From positions 286,511-350,510 of the forward strand of contig CAJUDG010000001.1 in the NCBI GenBank assembly GCA_910584745.1: 64,000 nucleotides of DNA, in the 5' to 3' direction. How positions within the stretch are numbered: position 1 is the stretch's first letter; each line of letters starts with the position of its first letter. A model generated the notes under the pieces. The model did no database searches, was not told the origin of the DNA, and saw only the letters and a program-made list of their open reading frames with translations. The translations under genes and the position numbers were made by a program. This document shows, piece after piece, positions 24,804 through 33,102 of this stretch. The stretch comes from an uncultured Eubacteriales bacterium. Lineage in GTDB: Bacteria > Bacillota > Clostridia > Oscillospirales > Acutalibacteraceae.

Positions 24804-25633
24804 AGGCCCAGCATACGGATATAGTCCGGCAGGGCCTGCTCGAACTTTACGCCGTACCAGTGGGCGGGGTCGCCCTGGGTCTTTTCTATGCAGAGCACCG
24901 TAAAGTCGGCGGCTATCCTTGCCGCTTCAACCAGCGTTCTGCCGCCCAGCAAAGCCCCCGCGAAGGCCGAGGCGTAGACGTCCCCGGTGCCGTGGCAGCC
25001 CTTGGATATCTTTTTGTGCTCGTAGTAGGAGCGCTTGCCGTTCTCGTCCACCAGCACGCCGGTGGTCTCGGGCCTATAGCTTACGCCGGTGAGGATAACG
25101 GTGGAGGCCCCGGCGCTCTCAAGGCTGTCAAGAAGGCCGTCTATATATGCCTTGTCATAACTCTCCCTATACTCCGTGCCGGTGAGCATACAGGCCTCGG
25201 TGATGTTGGGCAGGATTATATCCGCTGAAAATACCAGGCTCTTCATGGCCTGTACGAAATCCTCATCGAAGCCCACGTAGAGCTTTCCGTTGTCGGCCAT
25301 GGCCGGGTCCACGATGCTTACGGCGTTCTCCCCCGAGAGCCGCCTTGTGATATCCTTTACATACTCTATCTGCCGGGCGCTGCCAAGGTAGCCGGAGTAG
25401 ACCGCGTCAAACTTGATGCCCTCCCGCTCCCAGTGGTCCGCTATTCCGGGGATATCCTCAGTAAGGTCCCGGAAGGTATAGCCCTTGAACCCGCCGGTAT
25501 GGGTGGACAGCACCGCCGAGGGCAGTATGCAGGTCTCGGTCCCAGAGGCCGAGAGGATGGGCAGGGCCACCGTCAGGGAGCACTGGCCCACGCAGGAGAC
25601 GTCCTGGATGGTGAGTATTTTCTTATATGGCAT
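24800..25633 (-). CDS. Pyridoxamine/pyridoxal kinase
   Basis: 277 residues from MPYKKILTIQDVSC (AAAGGAA about 11 nt upstream; a GTG seven codons earlier overlaps that sequence). Ribokinase-like fold: N-terminal QDVSCVGQCSLTVALPILSASG, and the phosphate-binding anion hole near the C-terminus, SKGCHGTGDVYASAFAGALL, containing the catalytic Asp of GTGD. The product phosphorylates B6 vitamers to supply PLP. It has its own perfect promoter divergent from the aminopeptidase operon. PdxK- and PdxY-type names cannot be separated from sequence alone. Confidence 0.88.
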   Translation of the reverse strand: MPYKKILTIQDVSCVGQCSLTVALPILSASGTETCILPSAVLSTHTGGFKGYTFRDLTEDIPGIADHWEREGIKFDAVYSGYLGSARQIEYVKDITRRLSGENAVSIVDPAMADNGKLYVGFDEDFVQAMKSLVFSADIILPNITEACMLTGTEYRESYDKAYIDGLLDSLESAGASTVILTGVSYRPETTGVLVDENGKRSYYEHKKISKGCHGTGDVYASAFAGALLGGRTLVEAARIAADFTVLCIEKTQGDPAHWYGVKFEQALPDYIRMLGL

Positions 25634-25676
25634 TATAGCTTCATTTCCTTTCACGCTTTACTTTGGCATAATGGCA

Positions 25677-25705
25677 ATTATAGCACAAGAGTTTTCCCCT
25701 GTCAA
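25677..25705 (-). promoter_or_regulatory. Promoter of the pyridoxamine kinase-ttcA operon
   Basis: Minus strand TTGACA (25700-25705), 17 bp, TATAAT (25677-25682): perfect consensus. Confidence 0.85.
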
Positions 25706-25725
25706 CTTTTCCGGGCTTTACAGGC

Positions 25726-25754
25726 TTTACAGCGGGGCCTCTCTGCGCTATAAT
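25726..25754 (+). promoter_or_regulatory. Promoter of the aminopeptidase-tdh-kbl operon
   Basis: TTTACA (25726-25731), 17 bp, TATAAT (25749-25754), 38 bp before the aminopeptidase ATG and back-to-back with the kinase promoter. Confidence 0.8.
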
Positions 25755-25792
25755 AGTTTTAATAATCCATGTACCCAAAGGAGGGGCTGAAA

Positions 25793-26983
25793 ATGGACCT
25801 GGAAAAGATGAAGCGAAAATACGCCTATACCCTGGCAAGGGTGGGGCTCAACGTCCAGAAGGGCCAGACCGTGCTGGTAGAGGCGGCGGTGGAGGGCTGG
25901 GAGTTCACCGGCATATTCGCCGAGGAGTGCTATAAGCTTGGGGCGGGCAACGTGGTGGTGCACTACCTGGACCTGCCCAACATGAAGGTCGCGGCGCGGC
26001 ACCGGCCGGACGAGGACGTGCGCCGGGTGGAGGACTGGGAGTACGCCATGCACCAGGGATATCTGGAGGGCGGCGCCTGCTATGTGCGGCTGGAGGGCGT
26101 GAACCCGAAGCTCATGGAGGACGTGAGCGAAAAGAACTCCAACGCCATATTCGCCCATGTGGACGCGGTCAGAAACATCATGCGCAAGGCCAGCCGGGAG
26201 AAGCACTGCCAGTGGCTTATCGCCATGGTGCCAACGGTACAGTGGGCCGAGTACATACTGGACAAGACCGGCGAGGAAGCGGTAAACGAGCTTTGGGAGA
26301 TACTCTTAAAGCTTTGCTATATCACCGAGGACAACGACGTTGTGAAGGCCTGGGAGGAGAAGGGCAAGAAGAACGCCGAGCGGGGCCGGGCGGTGGACGA
26401 GCTGAAGCTGACTTCGCTGCACTATACCGCCTCTAACGGCACGGACCTGACGGTGGGGCTGACCCCCTGGTCCAAGTTCGGGTTTGACGGCGATATGCCC
26501 GAGGGGTATATACCCTTTAACCCCAATATCCCCTCTGAGGAGATATGCACCACCCCGGATAAGTTCGGGACCGAGGGCGTGGTCTACGCCTCCAGGCCCC
26601 TGGTGCTGGGCGGGAAGAAGATAGATAACTTCGGATTCAGGTTCGAAAAGGGTAAAGTAGTGGAGGTCCTGGCGGACGAGGGCCGGGAGATGCTGGAGGC
26701 CCTGATAAGCACCGACGGGAACGCCGGGTATCTGGGCGAGGCGGCGCTGGTGGAGTACCACTCCCCCATAAGCATGAGCGGGCTTGTGTACTATACCACC
26801 CTGATAGACGAGAACGCCAGCTGCCATCTGGCCCTGGGCCGGGGCTTCGGCAACAGGCCGGAGTTCAACGACTCCACCATACACGTGGACTTCATGATAG
26901 GCACGCCGGACATGCGCATCGTGGGCACCACCGAGGACGGCCGGGAGGTGGATATCTTCAGGGACGGGGATTTTGCCCTTTAA
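25793..26983 (+). CDS. M29-family aminopeptidase (AmpS/PepS-like)
   Basis: 396 residues from MDLEKMKRKYAYT, with AAAGGAGG 8-9 nt upstream. M29 metallopeptidases remove N-terminal residues with a two-metal site. Visible family elements are NVQKGQTVLVEA near the start, GTDLTVGLTPWSKFGFDGDMPEGYIP, the metal-ligand Glu region IPSEEICTTPDKFGTEG, and CHLALGRGFGNRPEFNDSTIHVDFMIGTPD with His/Asp ligands at the C-terminus. Cytoplasmic. First gene in a likely operon with tdh (47-bp gap) and kbl, suggesting peptide and threonine catabolism together. Confidence 0.9.
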   Translation: MDLEKMKRKYAYTLARVGLNVQKGQTVLVEAAVEGWEFTGIFAEECYKLGAGNVVVHYLDLPNMKVAARHRPDEDVRRVEDWEYAMHQGYLEGGACYVRLEGVNPKLMEDVSEKNSNAIFAHVDAVRNIMRKASREKHCQWLIAMVPTVQWAEYILDKTGEEAVNELWEILLKLCYITEDNDVVKAWEEKGKKNAERGRAVDELKLTSLHYTASNGTDLTVGLTPWSKFGFDGDMPEGYIPFNPNIPSEEICTTPDKFGTEGVVYASRPLVLGGKKIDNFGFRFEKGKVVEVLADEGREMLEALISTDGNAGYLGEAALVEYHSPISMSGLVYYTTLIDENASCHLALGRGFGNRPEFNDSTIHVDFMIGTPDMRIVGTTEDGREVDIFRDGDFAL

Positions 26984-27030
26984 TAAGGGCTGAAGACTAT
27001 ATATTATTCCAAAAGGAGAGGGTTATTTTT

Positions 27031-28083
27031 ATGAGCGGCAATATGATGTGGGCCCTTGTGAAGGAAAAGCCCGAGGTCGGGCTGTGGATGAAGCGGGTGC
27101 CTGTGCCGGAGCTGGGCCCCAACGACGTGAAAATTAAAATCAAAAAGACCGCTATATGCGGCACGGACGTGCATATCTATCAGTGGAACGACTGGGCCCA
27201 GCACACCATACCCATCGGCCTTACCGCCGGGCACGAGTATGTGGGCGAGGTGGTAGAGGTGGGCCCGGGCGTTGAGGGCTTCAAGCCCGGGGACCTGGTC
27301 TCCGGCGAGGGACATATCACCTGCGGCAAATGCCGCAACTGCCTTGAGGGCCATAAGGAGAACTGCAAGGACGCAAAGGGCGTGGGCGTAAACCGCAACG
27401 GCGCCTTCGCCGAGTATCTGGTGATACCCTCCTCCAACGTCTGGCCCTGCAACCCCAACGTGCCCGAGGAGCTCTACGCCATCTTCGACCCCCTGGGCAA
27501 CGCCACCCATACCGCCCTGTCCTACGATATGCTGGGCGAGGACGTGCTCATCACCGGCGCGGGGCCCATCGGCATTATGGCGGCGGCCATAGCCAAGTTC
27601 TCCGGGGCCCGGCACGTGATAGTCACGGACATGAACCCCTATAGGCTGGAGCTTGCCAAGAAGCTGGGGGCCACCGAGACCGTGAATCTCAGGGAGAGAA
27701 AGCTCACCGAGGTCATGAAGGAGGTGGGCATGACCGAGGGCTTTGACGTTGGCATGGAGATGTCAGGCAACGCCGCGGGGCTCTCGGACATGATAAACAA
27801 CATGAAGCACGGGGGCAAGATAGCCCTGCTGGGCCTGCTGCCAAAGGACACCCATGTGGACATGGAGACGGTCATTTTCAACGGCCTGAACCTTCGGGGC
27901 ATATACGGCAGGAAGGTCTGGGACACCTGGTACAAGATGACCACCATGATACAGTCCGGCTTGGATATAGCCCCGGTGATAACCCACCGCTTTGATATCA
28001 GGGACTATGAGAAGGGCTTTGAGGCCATGATCTCCGGCCAGTCGGGCAAGGTGGTGCTGGACTGGGCCCATATCAACGATTAA
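27031..28083 (+). CDS. tdh: L-threonine 3-dehydrogenase
   Basis: 350 residues, zinc-dependent medium-chain dehydrogenase. The catalytic zinc site starts CGTDVHIYQW; the structural zinc lobe is ITCGKCRNCLEGHKENC; the NAD-binding Rossmann turn is ITGAGPIGIMAAA. The W/H context after CGTDVH is typical of threonine dehydrogenases rather than general alcohol dehydrogenases. It oxidises L-threonine to 2-amino-3-ketobutyrate, the substrate of the next gene, 13 bp downstream. Shine-Dalgarno AAAGGAGAGGG. Confidence 0.93.
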   Translation: MSGNMMWALVKEKPEVGLWMKRVPVPELGPNDVKIKIKKTAICGTDVHIYQWNDWAQHTIPIGLTAGHEYVGEVVEVGPGVEGFKPGDLVSGEGHITCGKCRNCLEGHKENCKDAKGVGVNRNGAFAEYLVIPSSNVWPCNPNVPEELYAIFDPLGNATHTALSYDMLGEDVLITGAGPIGIMAAAIAKFSGARHVIVTDMNPYRLELAKKLGATETVNLRERKLTEVMKEVGMTEGFDVGMEMSGNAAGLSDMINNMKHGGKIALLGLLPKDTHVDMETVIFNGLNLRGIYGRKVWDTWYKMTTMIQSGLDIAPVITHRFDIRDYEKGFEAMISGQSGKVVLDWAHIND

Positions 28084-28096
28084 GGAGGAAAATTTT

Positions 28097-29293
28097 ATGC
28101 CGCGCAAGAACGATATTCTGAACATATACGCCAAAGAGGTGGAGTCCATAAAGGAAGCCGGGCTCTTTAAGGGCGAGGCCCCCTTTATCTCCCCCCAGGG
28201 GGCAAGGGTGCGCATGGAGGACGGCAGGGAGCTTTTGTGCATGTGCGCCAACAACTATCTGGGCCTTGGAAATAATCAGAGGCTTATCAACGCCGCCAAG
28301 CGCACCTATGACGAGAAGGGCTATGGCCTTGCCTCCGTGCGGTTCATCTGCGGGACCCAGGACATACATAAGACCCTTGAGGGTAAGATTTCCGGCTTTC
28401 TGGGCACGGACGATACCATTCTCTACTCCTCCTGCTTCGACGCAAACGGCGGGCTATTCGAGACGCTGCTGACCGCGGAGGACGCGGTGATAAGCGACGA
28501 GCTGAACCATGCGTCGATTATTGACGGCGTGCGGCTCTGCAAGGCCAAGCGCTTCCGCTATAAGAACAACGACATGGATGATTTGGAGGCCCAGCTTAAG
28601 GCCGCGGACGAGGCCGGGGCCAGGATAAAGCTCATCGCCACGGACGGCGTGTTCTCCATGGACGGCATTATCTGCAACCTTAAGGGCATCTGCGACCTTG
28701 CGGACAAGTACAACGCCCTGGTGATGGTGGACGACAGCCACGCGGTGGGCTTTGTGGGCAGGACCGGCCGGGGCACTCCCGAGCACTGCGGGGTCGAGGG
28801 CCGGGTGGATATCATCACCGGCACCCTGGGCAAGGCCCTGGGCGGGGCCTCGGGCGGCTATACCAGCGGGCGGCGGGAGATAATCGACCTCTTGCGCCAG
28901 AGGAGCAGGCCGTACCTGTTCTCCAACACCCTGGCTCCGGCCATCGCGGGGGCAAGCATCGAGATGCTGAACATGCTGGAGGAGAGCACGGAGCTTCGGG
29001 ACCACCTGGAGGACGTGACCGCCCACTACCGCAAGCTGCTGGTGGACAACGGCTTTGACATTATACCCGGGACCCATCCCTGCGTGCCGGTGATGCTCTA
29101 TGACGAGAAGCTGGCCGTGGAGTACGCAAAGCGCATGATGGCAAAGGGCGTGTACGTGGTGGCCTTCTCCTACCCGGTGGTGCCAAAGGGCAAGGCCCGC
29201 ATACGCACCCAGGTCTGCGCCAGCCACACCCGGGAGGATGTGGAGTTCGCGGTGCAGTGCTTTAAAGAGGTGCGGGACGAGATAGGCAGGTAA
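28097..29293 (+). CDS. kbl: Glycine C-acetyltransferase (2-amino-3-ketobutyrate CoA ligase)
   Basis: 398 residues, alpha-oxoamine synthase family (PLP fold type I). The PLP lysine is in ITGTLGKALGGASGGY (about residue 245); DDSHAVGFVGRTGRG holds the cofactor-binding Asp/His. With CoA it cleaves 2-amino-3-ketobutyrate to glycine and acetyl-CoA. TAAGGAGG lies just after the tdh stop. Followed directly by a strong terminator. The tdh-kbl pairing makes the assignment secure over 7-keto-8-aminopelargonate synthase. Confidence 0.93.
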   Translation: MPRKNDILNIYAKEVESIKEAGLFKGEAPFISPQGARVRMEDGRELLCMCANNYLGLGNNQRLINAAKRTYDEKGYGLASVRFICGTQDIHKTLEGKISGFLGTDDTILYSSCFDANGGLFETLLTAEDAVISDELNHASIIDGVRLCKAKRFRYKNNDMDDLEAQLKAADEAGARIKLIATDGVFSMDGIICNLKGICDLADKYNALVMVDDSHAVGFVGRTGRGTPEHCGVEGRVDIITGTLGKALGGASGGYTSGRREIIDLLRQRSRPYLFSNTLAPAIAGASIEMLNMLEESTELRDHLEDVTAHYRKLLVDNGFDIIPGTHPCVPVMLYDEKLAVEYAKRMMAKGVYVVAFSYPVVPKGKARIRTQVCASHTREDVEFAVQCFKEVRDEIGR

Positions 29294-29309
29294 ACATATA
29301 TGTAGAGGG

Positions 29310-29340
29310 ATATCCCCCGGTTCCGCCGGGGGATATTTTT
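29310..29340 (+). terminator. Terminator of the aminopeptidase-tdh-kbl operon
   Basis: 11-bp stem ATATCCCCCGG / CCGGGGGATAT, loop TTCCG, then TTTT. It overlaps the stop codon of the convergent DUF3892 gene by 2 bp. Confidence 0.9.
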
Positions 29341-29650
29341 ACCCTTCAAAATCGCCGGGGGCGCTGGGCAGGTCGCCCAGGTTGTTGCTCTCGTCGCCGT
29401 CGGGCAGCGAACGCAGATACTCGCTGCCGTTGCGGCTGGCGATGGCCACGCCCCTTATCCCCCCCTGCTTGGCAAGGGCGACCCCCTCCCGCTTTGAGAG
29501 GACGGTGCCGTCCGACAGCCGGTAGCCGGCTATCTTGCCGTTCTTGCGCACCAGCTGGGTGATGGACTTGGCGTCCTTATTGGGTACAGGGTTCATGATG
29601 TTGATATTCGCCGGCATGTTCCCTATCCGGCCTTCTGACTGATATGGCAT
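29339..29650 (-). CDS. DUF3892 domain-containing protein
   Basis: 103 residues from MPYQSEGRIG; GGAAGG lies 6 nt upstream, while earlier in-frame starts have none. The region DAKSITQLVRKNGKIAGYRLSDGTVLSKREGVALAKQGGIRGVAIASRNGSEYLRSLPDG is the DUF3892 domain (about residues 25-90). Function unknown; the family is common in spore-forming Clostridia. The 5' leader contains a perfect hairpin, TTCCCG-TAT-CGGGAA (29693-29707). Monocistronic, convergent with kbl. Confidence 0.85.
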   Translation of the reverse strand: MPYQSEGRIGNMPANINIMNPVPNKDAKSITQLVRKNGKIAGYRLSDGTVLSKREGVALAKQGGIRGVAIASRNGSEYLRSLPDGDESNNLGDLPSAPGDFEG

Positions 29651-29761
29651 ATGGATCCTTCCTTTCAGGGATGGTGCATATCCATATTGTGCTTCCCGTA
29701 TCGGGAAAATATGCGCGCGGTGAAAATACTGCACGGAATAATTCTTTAGTCAAATTTACTA

Positions 29762-29790
29762 TTGCCAAAAGCAGGCATATAGTATATAAT
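29762..29790 (+). promoter_or_regulatory. Promoter of the comM/yifB-sfsA unit
   Basis: TTGCCA (29762-29767), 17 bp, TATAAT (29785-29790), 40 bp before the ATG. Confidence 0.75.
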
Positions 29791-29829
29791 GTCATTTATG
29801 CTTGCATTTTCGTATAAGGTGGGGTCTCT

Positions 29830-31344
29830 ATGGTAGCAAGAACATACAGCATGGGCGCCTTTGGCCTGGAGGCCTTCCCGGTGGAGGTGGAGACGGACCT
29901 GTCCCAGGGGCTTCCGGCCTTTGAGGTGGTGGGCCTGCCGGACGCGGCAGTGAAGGAATCCCGGGACAGGGTGCGGGCCGCCATGAAGAACTGCGGCTTC
30001 GACTTTCCGGTGGGCAGGATAGTCATGAATCTCGCCCCCGCCGACAAGCGCAAGGAGGGGCCCATCTACGACCTGCCGCTGCTGCTGTCGCTTTTAAAGG
30101 CCTCGGGCCAGCTGGCCTGCGACACGGAGGGCGCGGCGTTCCTTGGGGAGCTGTCCCTGTCCGGGGAGGTGCGGCGCATATACGGGGCCCTGGCTATGGC
30201 GGTCAAGGCCAAGGAGGCCGGACTTAAGGAGCTGTTCCTTCCGGCGGCCAACGCCCGGGAGGGGGCGGTGATACAGGGGCTCAGGGTGTACCCGGTGGAA
30301 AACGTGCGGCAGCTGGTGGCGCACCTGACCGGCCGCGAGCCCATCCAGCCGGTAAAGCCCGGCCCCCGGGAGCAGGCCGCCGTCGATACCCTGGACTTTG
30401 CCGACGTCCGGGGCCAGTACGAGGTAAAGCGGGCCCTTGAGATAGCCGCCAGCGGCGGGCACAGCGTTATAATGGTGGGCACGCCGGGCTCCGGCAAGAG
30501 CATGATGGCCAAGCGCCTGCCCTCCATCCTGCCGAAGATGACCTTTGACGAGGCCCTTGAGACCACCATGATACACTCCATCGCCGGAAAGCTGCCCGAG
30601 GGCAGCGCCCTTCTCACATCCCGGCCCTTCAGGGCCCCGCACCACACCATCTCCCCCGCGGGGCTCTCCGGCGGCGGCAGCTCGCCAAAGCCCGGGGAGA
30701 TATCCCTGGCCCATAACGGCGTGCTGTTCCTGGACGAGCTGCCCGAGTTCACCCGGCCCGCCATGGAGATACTGCGCCAGCCCATGGAGGACGGAGAGGT
30801 CACCATATCCCGGGTGGGGGGCAACGCCACCTTCCCCTGCCGGTTCATGCTGGTTGCGGCCATGAACCCCTGCCCCTGCGGCTATAACGGCCACCCCACC
30901 CGGCCCTGCACCTGCTCGCCAAGGGCGGTGGAGCGGTACAGGTCCAGGATATCCGGCCCGCTTATGGAGCGGATAGACCTGCATGTGCACGTGCTGCCGG
31001 TGGAGTTCCAGCAGCTCTCCGGCAAAAACACCGGCGAATCCTCGGCACAGATACGAAAGCGCGTAAACGCCGCCCGACAGCTCCAGGTGGAGCGCTACGC
31101 GGGGCTCGGCTACACCTGCAACGCGGACATACCCTCCTCACAGCTTGAGGAGATGTGCCGGGCCACCCATGAGGCAAACAGTATGCTGGAGGCCGCCTTC
31201 GACCGCTTCGGCTTCTCCGCCCGCAGCTATGCCCGTGTGCTCCGCGTGTCCAGGACCATCGCGGACCTGGAGGCCAGCGAGACCATCCAGGCGGACCACG
31301 TGGCCGAGGCGGTCCAGTACCGGGCCCTGGACCGCAGGTTTTAG
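29830..31344 (+). CDS. YifB/ComM-family Mg chelatase-like AAA+ ATPase
   Basis: 504 residues, the normal size. An N-terminal Lon-substrate-binding-like domain (MVARTYSMGAFGLEAFPVEVE) is followed by an AAA+ module: Walker A GTPGSGKSMMAKRLPSILP (about residue 218), Walker B VLFLDELPEF, sensor 1 VAAMNPCPCG, and a cysteine cluster CPCGYNGHPTRPCTC. C-terminal Mg_chelatase_C domain. In naturally competent bacteria ComM is a branch-migration helicase; that role here is inferred. TAAGGTGG precedes ATG. Confidence 0.92.
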   Translation: MVARTYSMGAFGLEAFPVEVETDLSQGLPAFEVVGLPDAAVKESRDRVRAAMKNCGFDFPVGRIVMNLAPADKRKEGPIYDLPLLLSLLKASGQLACDTEGAAFLGELSLSGEVRRIYGALAMAVKAKEAGLKELFLPAANAREGAVIQGLRVYPVENVRQLVAHLTGREPIQPVKPGPREQAAVDTLDFADVRGQYEVKRALEIAASGGHSVIMVGTPGSGKSMMAKRLPSILPKMTFDEALETTMIHSIAGKLPEGSALLTSRPFRAPHHTISPAGLSGGGSSPKPGEISLAHNGVLFLDELPEFTRPAMEILRQPMEDGEVTISRVGGNATFPCRFMLVAAMNPCPCGYNGHPTRPCTCSPRAVERYRSRISGPLMERIDLHVHVLPVEFQQLSGKNTGESSAQIRKRVNAARQLQVERYAGLGYTCNADIPSSQLEEMCRATHEANSMLEAAFDRFGFSARSYARVLRVSRTIADLEASETIQADHVAEAVQYRALDRRF

Positions 31345-31350
31345 GCGGAT

Positions 31351-32031
31351 ATGCGGTACGAGAGGATAGTGCCCGGGATATTCCGCTGCCGGCCCAACCG
31401 CTTTATCGCCCATGTGGAGACCGCCGGCGGGCTGGAGGTCTGCCACGTGAAGAACACCGGCCGGTGCAGGGAGCTGCTGGTGGATGGGGCGCGGGTCTAC
31501 CTGGCGGAGAGCGGCAGCCCGGCGCGGAAGACCCGGTTCGACCTGGTGGCGGTGGAGAAGGGGGACCTGCTGATAAATATGGACAGCCAGGCCCCCAATA
31601 AAGCTGCCGCCGAGTATATGCCGGTCCTGCTGCCGGGGCTCAGCCTGCTGCGGCCCGAGACGAAGTTCGGCAGCTCACGGTTCGACTTCTACGCCGAGGC
31701 CGCCGGGGAGCGGTGGTTCGTGGAGGTCAAGGGTGTGACCCTGGAGCGGGAGGGCATGACCCTGTTCCCTGACGCGCCCACAGAGCGGGGCGCAAGGCAC
31801 CTTCGGGAGCTGTGCGCCTGCATAGAGCAGGGCTTTAAGGCCTGCGTCCTGTTTGTGGTGCAGATGTCCGGGGTCCGCGGCTTCACGCCCAACGCCGGGA
31901 CCGACCCGGCATTTTCCGCCGCCCTTTGCGAGGCCGCCGAAAAGGGCGTGCGGCTTGAGGCCGTGGACTGTCTGGTTACGCCGGATTCCCTTACCGTCAG
32001 GCAAAAACTGCCAATTTTCCTCTCATTTTGA
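31351..32031 (+). CDS. sfsA: DNA/RNA nuclease SfsA
   Basis: 226 residues. N-terminal OB-like part with NRFIAHVETAGGLEVCHVKNTGRC, then a PD-(D/E)XK-like core, KFGSSRFDFYAEAAGERWFVEVKGVTLE, and GARHLRELCACIEQGFKACVLFVVQM, all diagnostic of the SfsA family (originally 'sugar fermentation stimulation'). The catalytic residues D in RFDFY and ExK in VEVKG are intact. It starts 6 bp after the yifB stop, so it is cotranscribed. Confidence 0.9.
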   Translation: MRYERIVPGIFRCRPNRFIAHVETAGGLEVCHVKNTGRCRELLVDGARVYLAESGSPARKTRFDLVAVEKGDLLINMDSQAPNKAAAEYMPVLLPGLSLLRPETKFGSSRFDFYAEAAGERWFVEVKGVTLEREGMTLFPDAPTERGARHLRELCACIEQGFKACVLFVVQMSGVRGFTPNAGTDPAFSAALCEAAEKGVRLEAVDCLVTPDSLTVRQKLPIFLSF

Positions 32032-32093
32032 AATAAAAGTCCAGTCGTGTTGAAAAATATTTTTAAAAATTGCTTTTATTTCTAAAAGAGTAA

Positions 32094-32138
32094 TTGACTT
32101 TTGGTAGCAATACATTTATACTACTTGTAAGGTACAAG
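32094..32138 (+). promoter_or_regulatory. Promoter and probable operator of the BlaI-like repressor gene
   Basis: TTGACT (32094-32099), 17 bp, TATACT (32117-32122), followed at once by the palindrome CTTGTA-AGG-TACAAG (32124-32138) over the expected transcription start. The position and the TGTA/TACA content fit an operator for the BlaI/MecI-type protein encoded downstream (autoregulation), but this is inference. Confidence 0.65.
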
Positions 32139-32182
32139 GATTTCGGCTTTTTCCACTATTATTATACCGGGAGGTTTATACC

Positions 32183-32584
32183 ATGAACACCGAACATCCG
32201 CGCTATTTCAGGCTTACAAAATCCGAGAACGAGATCATGGAGCTGATGTGGAAGGAAGGCCACCCGCTCTCCCGCTCGGAGATCATCGACCTCACTCCCG
32301 AACGCACCTGGAAGCCCTCATCCATTCATATCCTGCTCAACTCCATGCTGGAGAAAAACGCCATCGAGGTTGCAGGATTCGTTCAGAGCACCAAGAACTA
32401 TGCGCGCACCTTCGTCCCCTGCGTCTCTTCGGACGATTATGCCATTATGCAGATCAAGAGCAGCCCCACCTTCTCCCAGAACTCAGTGCCCTCGCTGGTG
32501 ACGGCGCTGGTGGAGGACGTGACGGAGCTGGACATCTTGGGGCAGCTTGAGGACATAATCAAGACCAGGAGAAAGGAACTGTAA
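32183..32584 (+). CDS. BlaI/MecI/CopY-family transcriptional regulator
   Basis: 133 residues. The winged-helix N-terminus reads RLTKSENEIMELMWKEGHPLSRSEIIDLT...WKPSSIHILLNSMLEKNAIEV, the standard BlaI/MecI DNA-binding domain, followed by a dimerisation helix near the C-terminus (ALVEDVTELDILGQLEDIIKTRRK). No BlaR1/MecR1-type sensor protease is adjacent, so the signal is not evident. GGGAGG lies about 8 nt before the ATG. Single-gene unit with own promoter and terminator. Confidence 0.85.
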   Translation: MNTEHPRYFRLTKSENEIMELMWKEGHPLSRSEIIDLTPERTWKPSSIHILLNSMLEKNAIEVAGFVQSTKNYARTFVPCVSSDDYAIMQIKSSPTFSQNSVPSLVTALVEDVTELDILGQLEDIIKTRRKEL

Positions 32585-32603
32585 GCGAAAACGCCATGAA
32601 AAA

Positions 32604-32634
32604 AGCGGGCGGGGTCTCTCCCCTCCCGCTTTTT
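32604..32634 (+). terminator. Terminator of the BlaI-like gene
   Basis: Stem AGCGGGcGGGG / CCCCtCCCGCT with a 5-nt loop, followed by TTTT. Confidence 0.85.
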
Positions 32635-32661
32635 CCGCGCCCTATAGCCGGTCGCCTATGG

Positions 32662-32862
32662 CTAACGCCTGAGCATAAGCTCGTCAATAAGCCGCCGCAT
32701 ATCGGCTTCACTGTGGATTTCCTTCTGGCGCTCCTCCAGAGCGGACCTTATCTCCTCCGGCAGGTCGTGGTAGCCCGGATAGTCCACGGGCAGCAGCCCC
32801 GCCATCATGCCGCTGCCGGGATAGCCCATGGCGGATACGTTCCCCCATTGATACGGAAACAT
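32662..32862 (-). CDS. Small hypothetical protein
   Basis: 66 residues, Shine-Dalgarno GGGGGTGA before the ATG. The N-terminal part is Gly/Pro/Met/Tyr-rich (YQWGNVSAMGYPGSGMMAG); the C-terminal half is a charged amphipathic helix (LPEEIRSALEERQKEIHSEADMRRLIDELMLRR). Not recognised. Codon use and a clear ribosome-binding site support it as a real gene. Single gene in this position; a spore-related small protein is possible but not supported by more than its composition. Confidence 0.6.
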   Translation of the reverse strand: MFPYQWGNVSAMGYPGSGMMAGLLPVDYPGYHDLPEEIRSALEERQKEIHSEADMRRLIDELMLRR

Positions 32863-32977
32863 AAAATCACCCCCGGGACCTAGTATGCGCAGGCCGGGGG
32901 CAATTTTGTCTGTGAAAATTTACCGGGTCTTTCTGGCAATTACGCGCTCATAGGCGTGCTCATGGTGGATGCCGCCC

Positions 32978-33001
32978 AAAGGGGCTGGAAATTACCCCTT
33001 T
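32978..33001 (-). terminator. Terminator after the lysC unit
   Basis: Stem AAAGGGG / CCCCTTT with a 10-nt loop. It overlaps the stop codon of the 31-residue ORF downstream of lysC. Confidence 0.55.
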
Positions 33002-33087
33002 TTGCGGCTCATAATGGAGCAGCTGATTGCTGTAAATAAACTTATTACGATCCACGGAAAAGCTGCTCCAAGAAAATCACCGATCAT
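32992..33087 (-). CDS. 31-residue membrane microprotein downstream of lysC
   Basis: A very small ORF, read directly from the sequence: ATG at 33085-33087 and TAA at 32992-32994, with a strong AGGAGG 9 nt upstream and only 15 bp after the lysC stop. The peptide starts MIGDFLGAAF, has one hydrophobic helix (PWIVISLFTAISCSI) and a basic end (MSRKKG), so it would sit in the membrane with the C-terminus probably cytoplasmic. Not recognised. A terminator overlaps its stop codon, which makes it the last gene of the lysC transcript. Confidence 0.6.
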   Translation of the reverse strand: MIGDFLGAAFPWIVISLFTAISCSIMSRKKG

Positions 33088-33102
33088 GCTGTATTTACCT
33101 CC

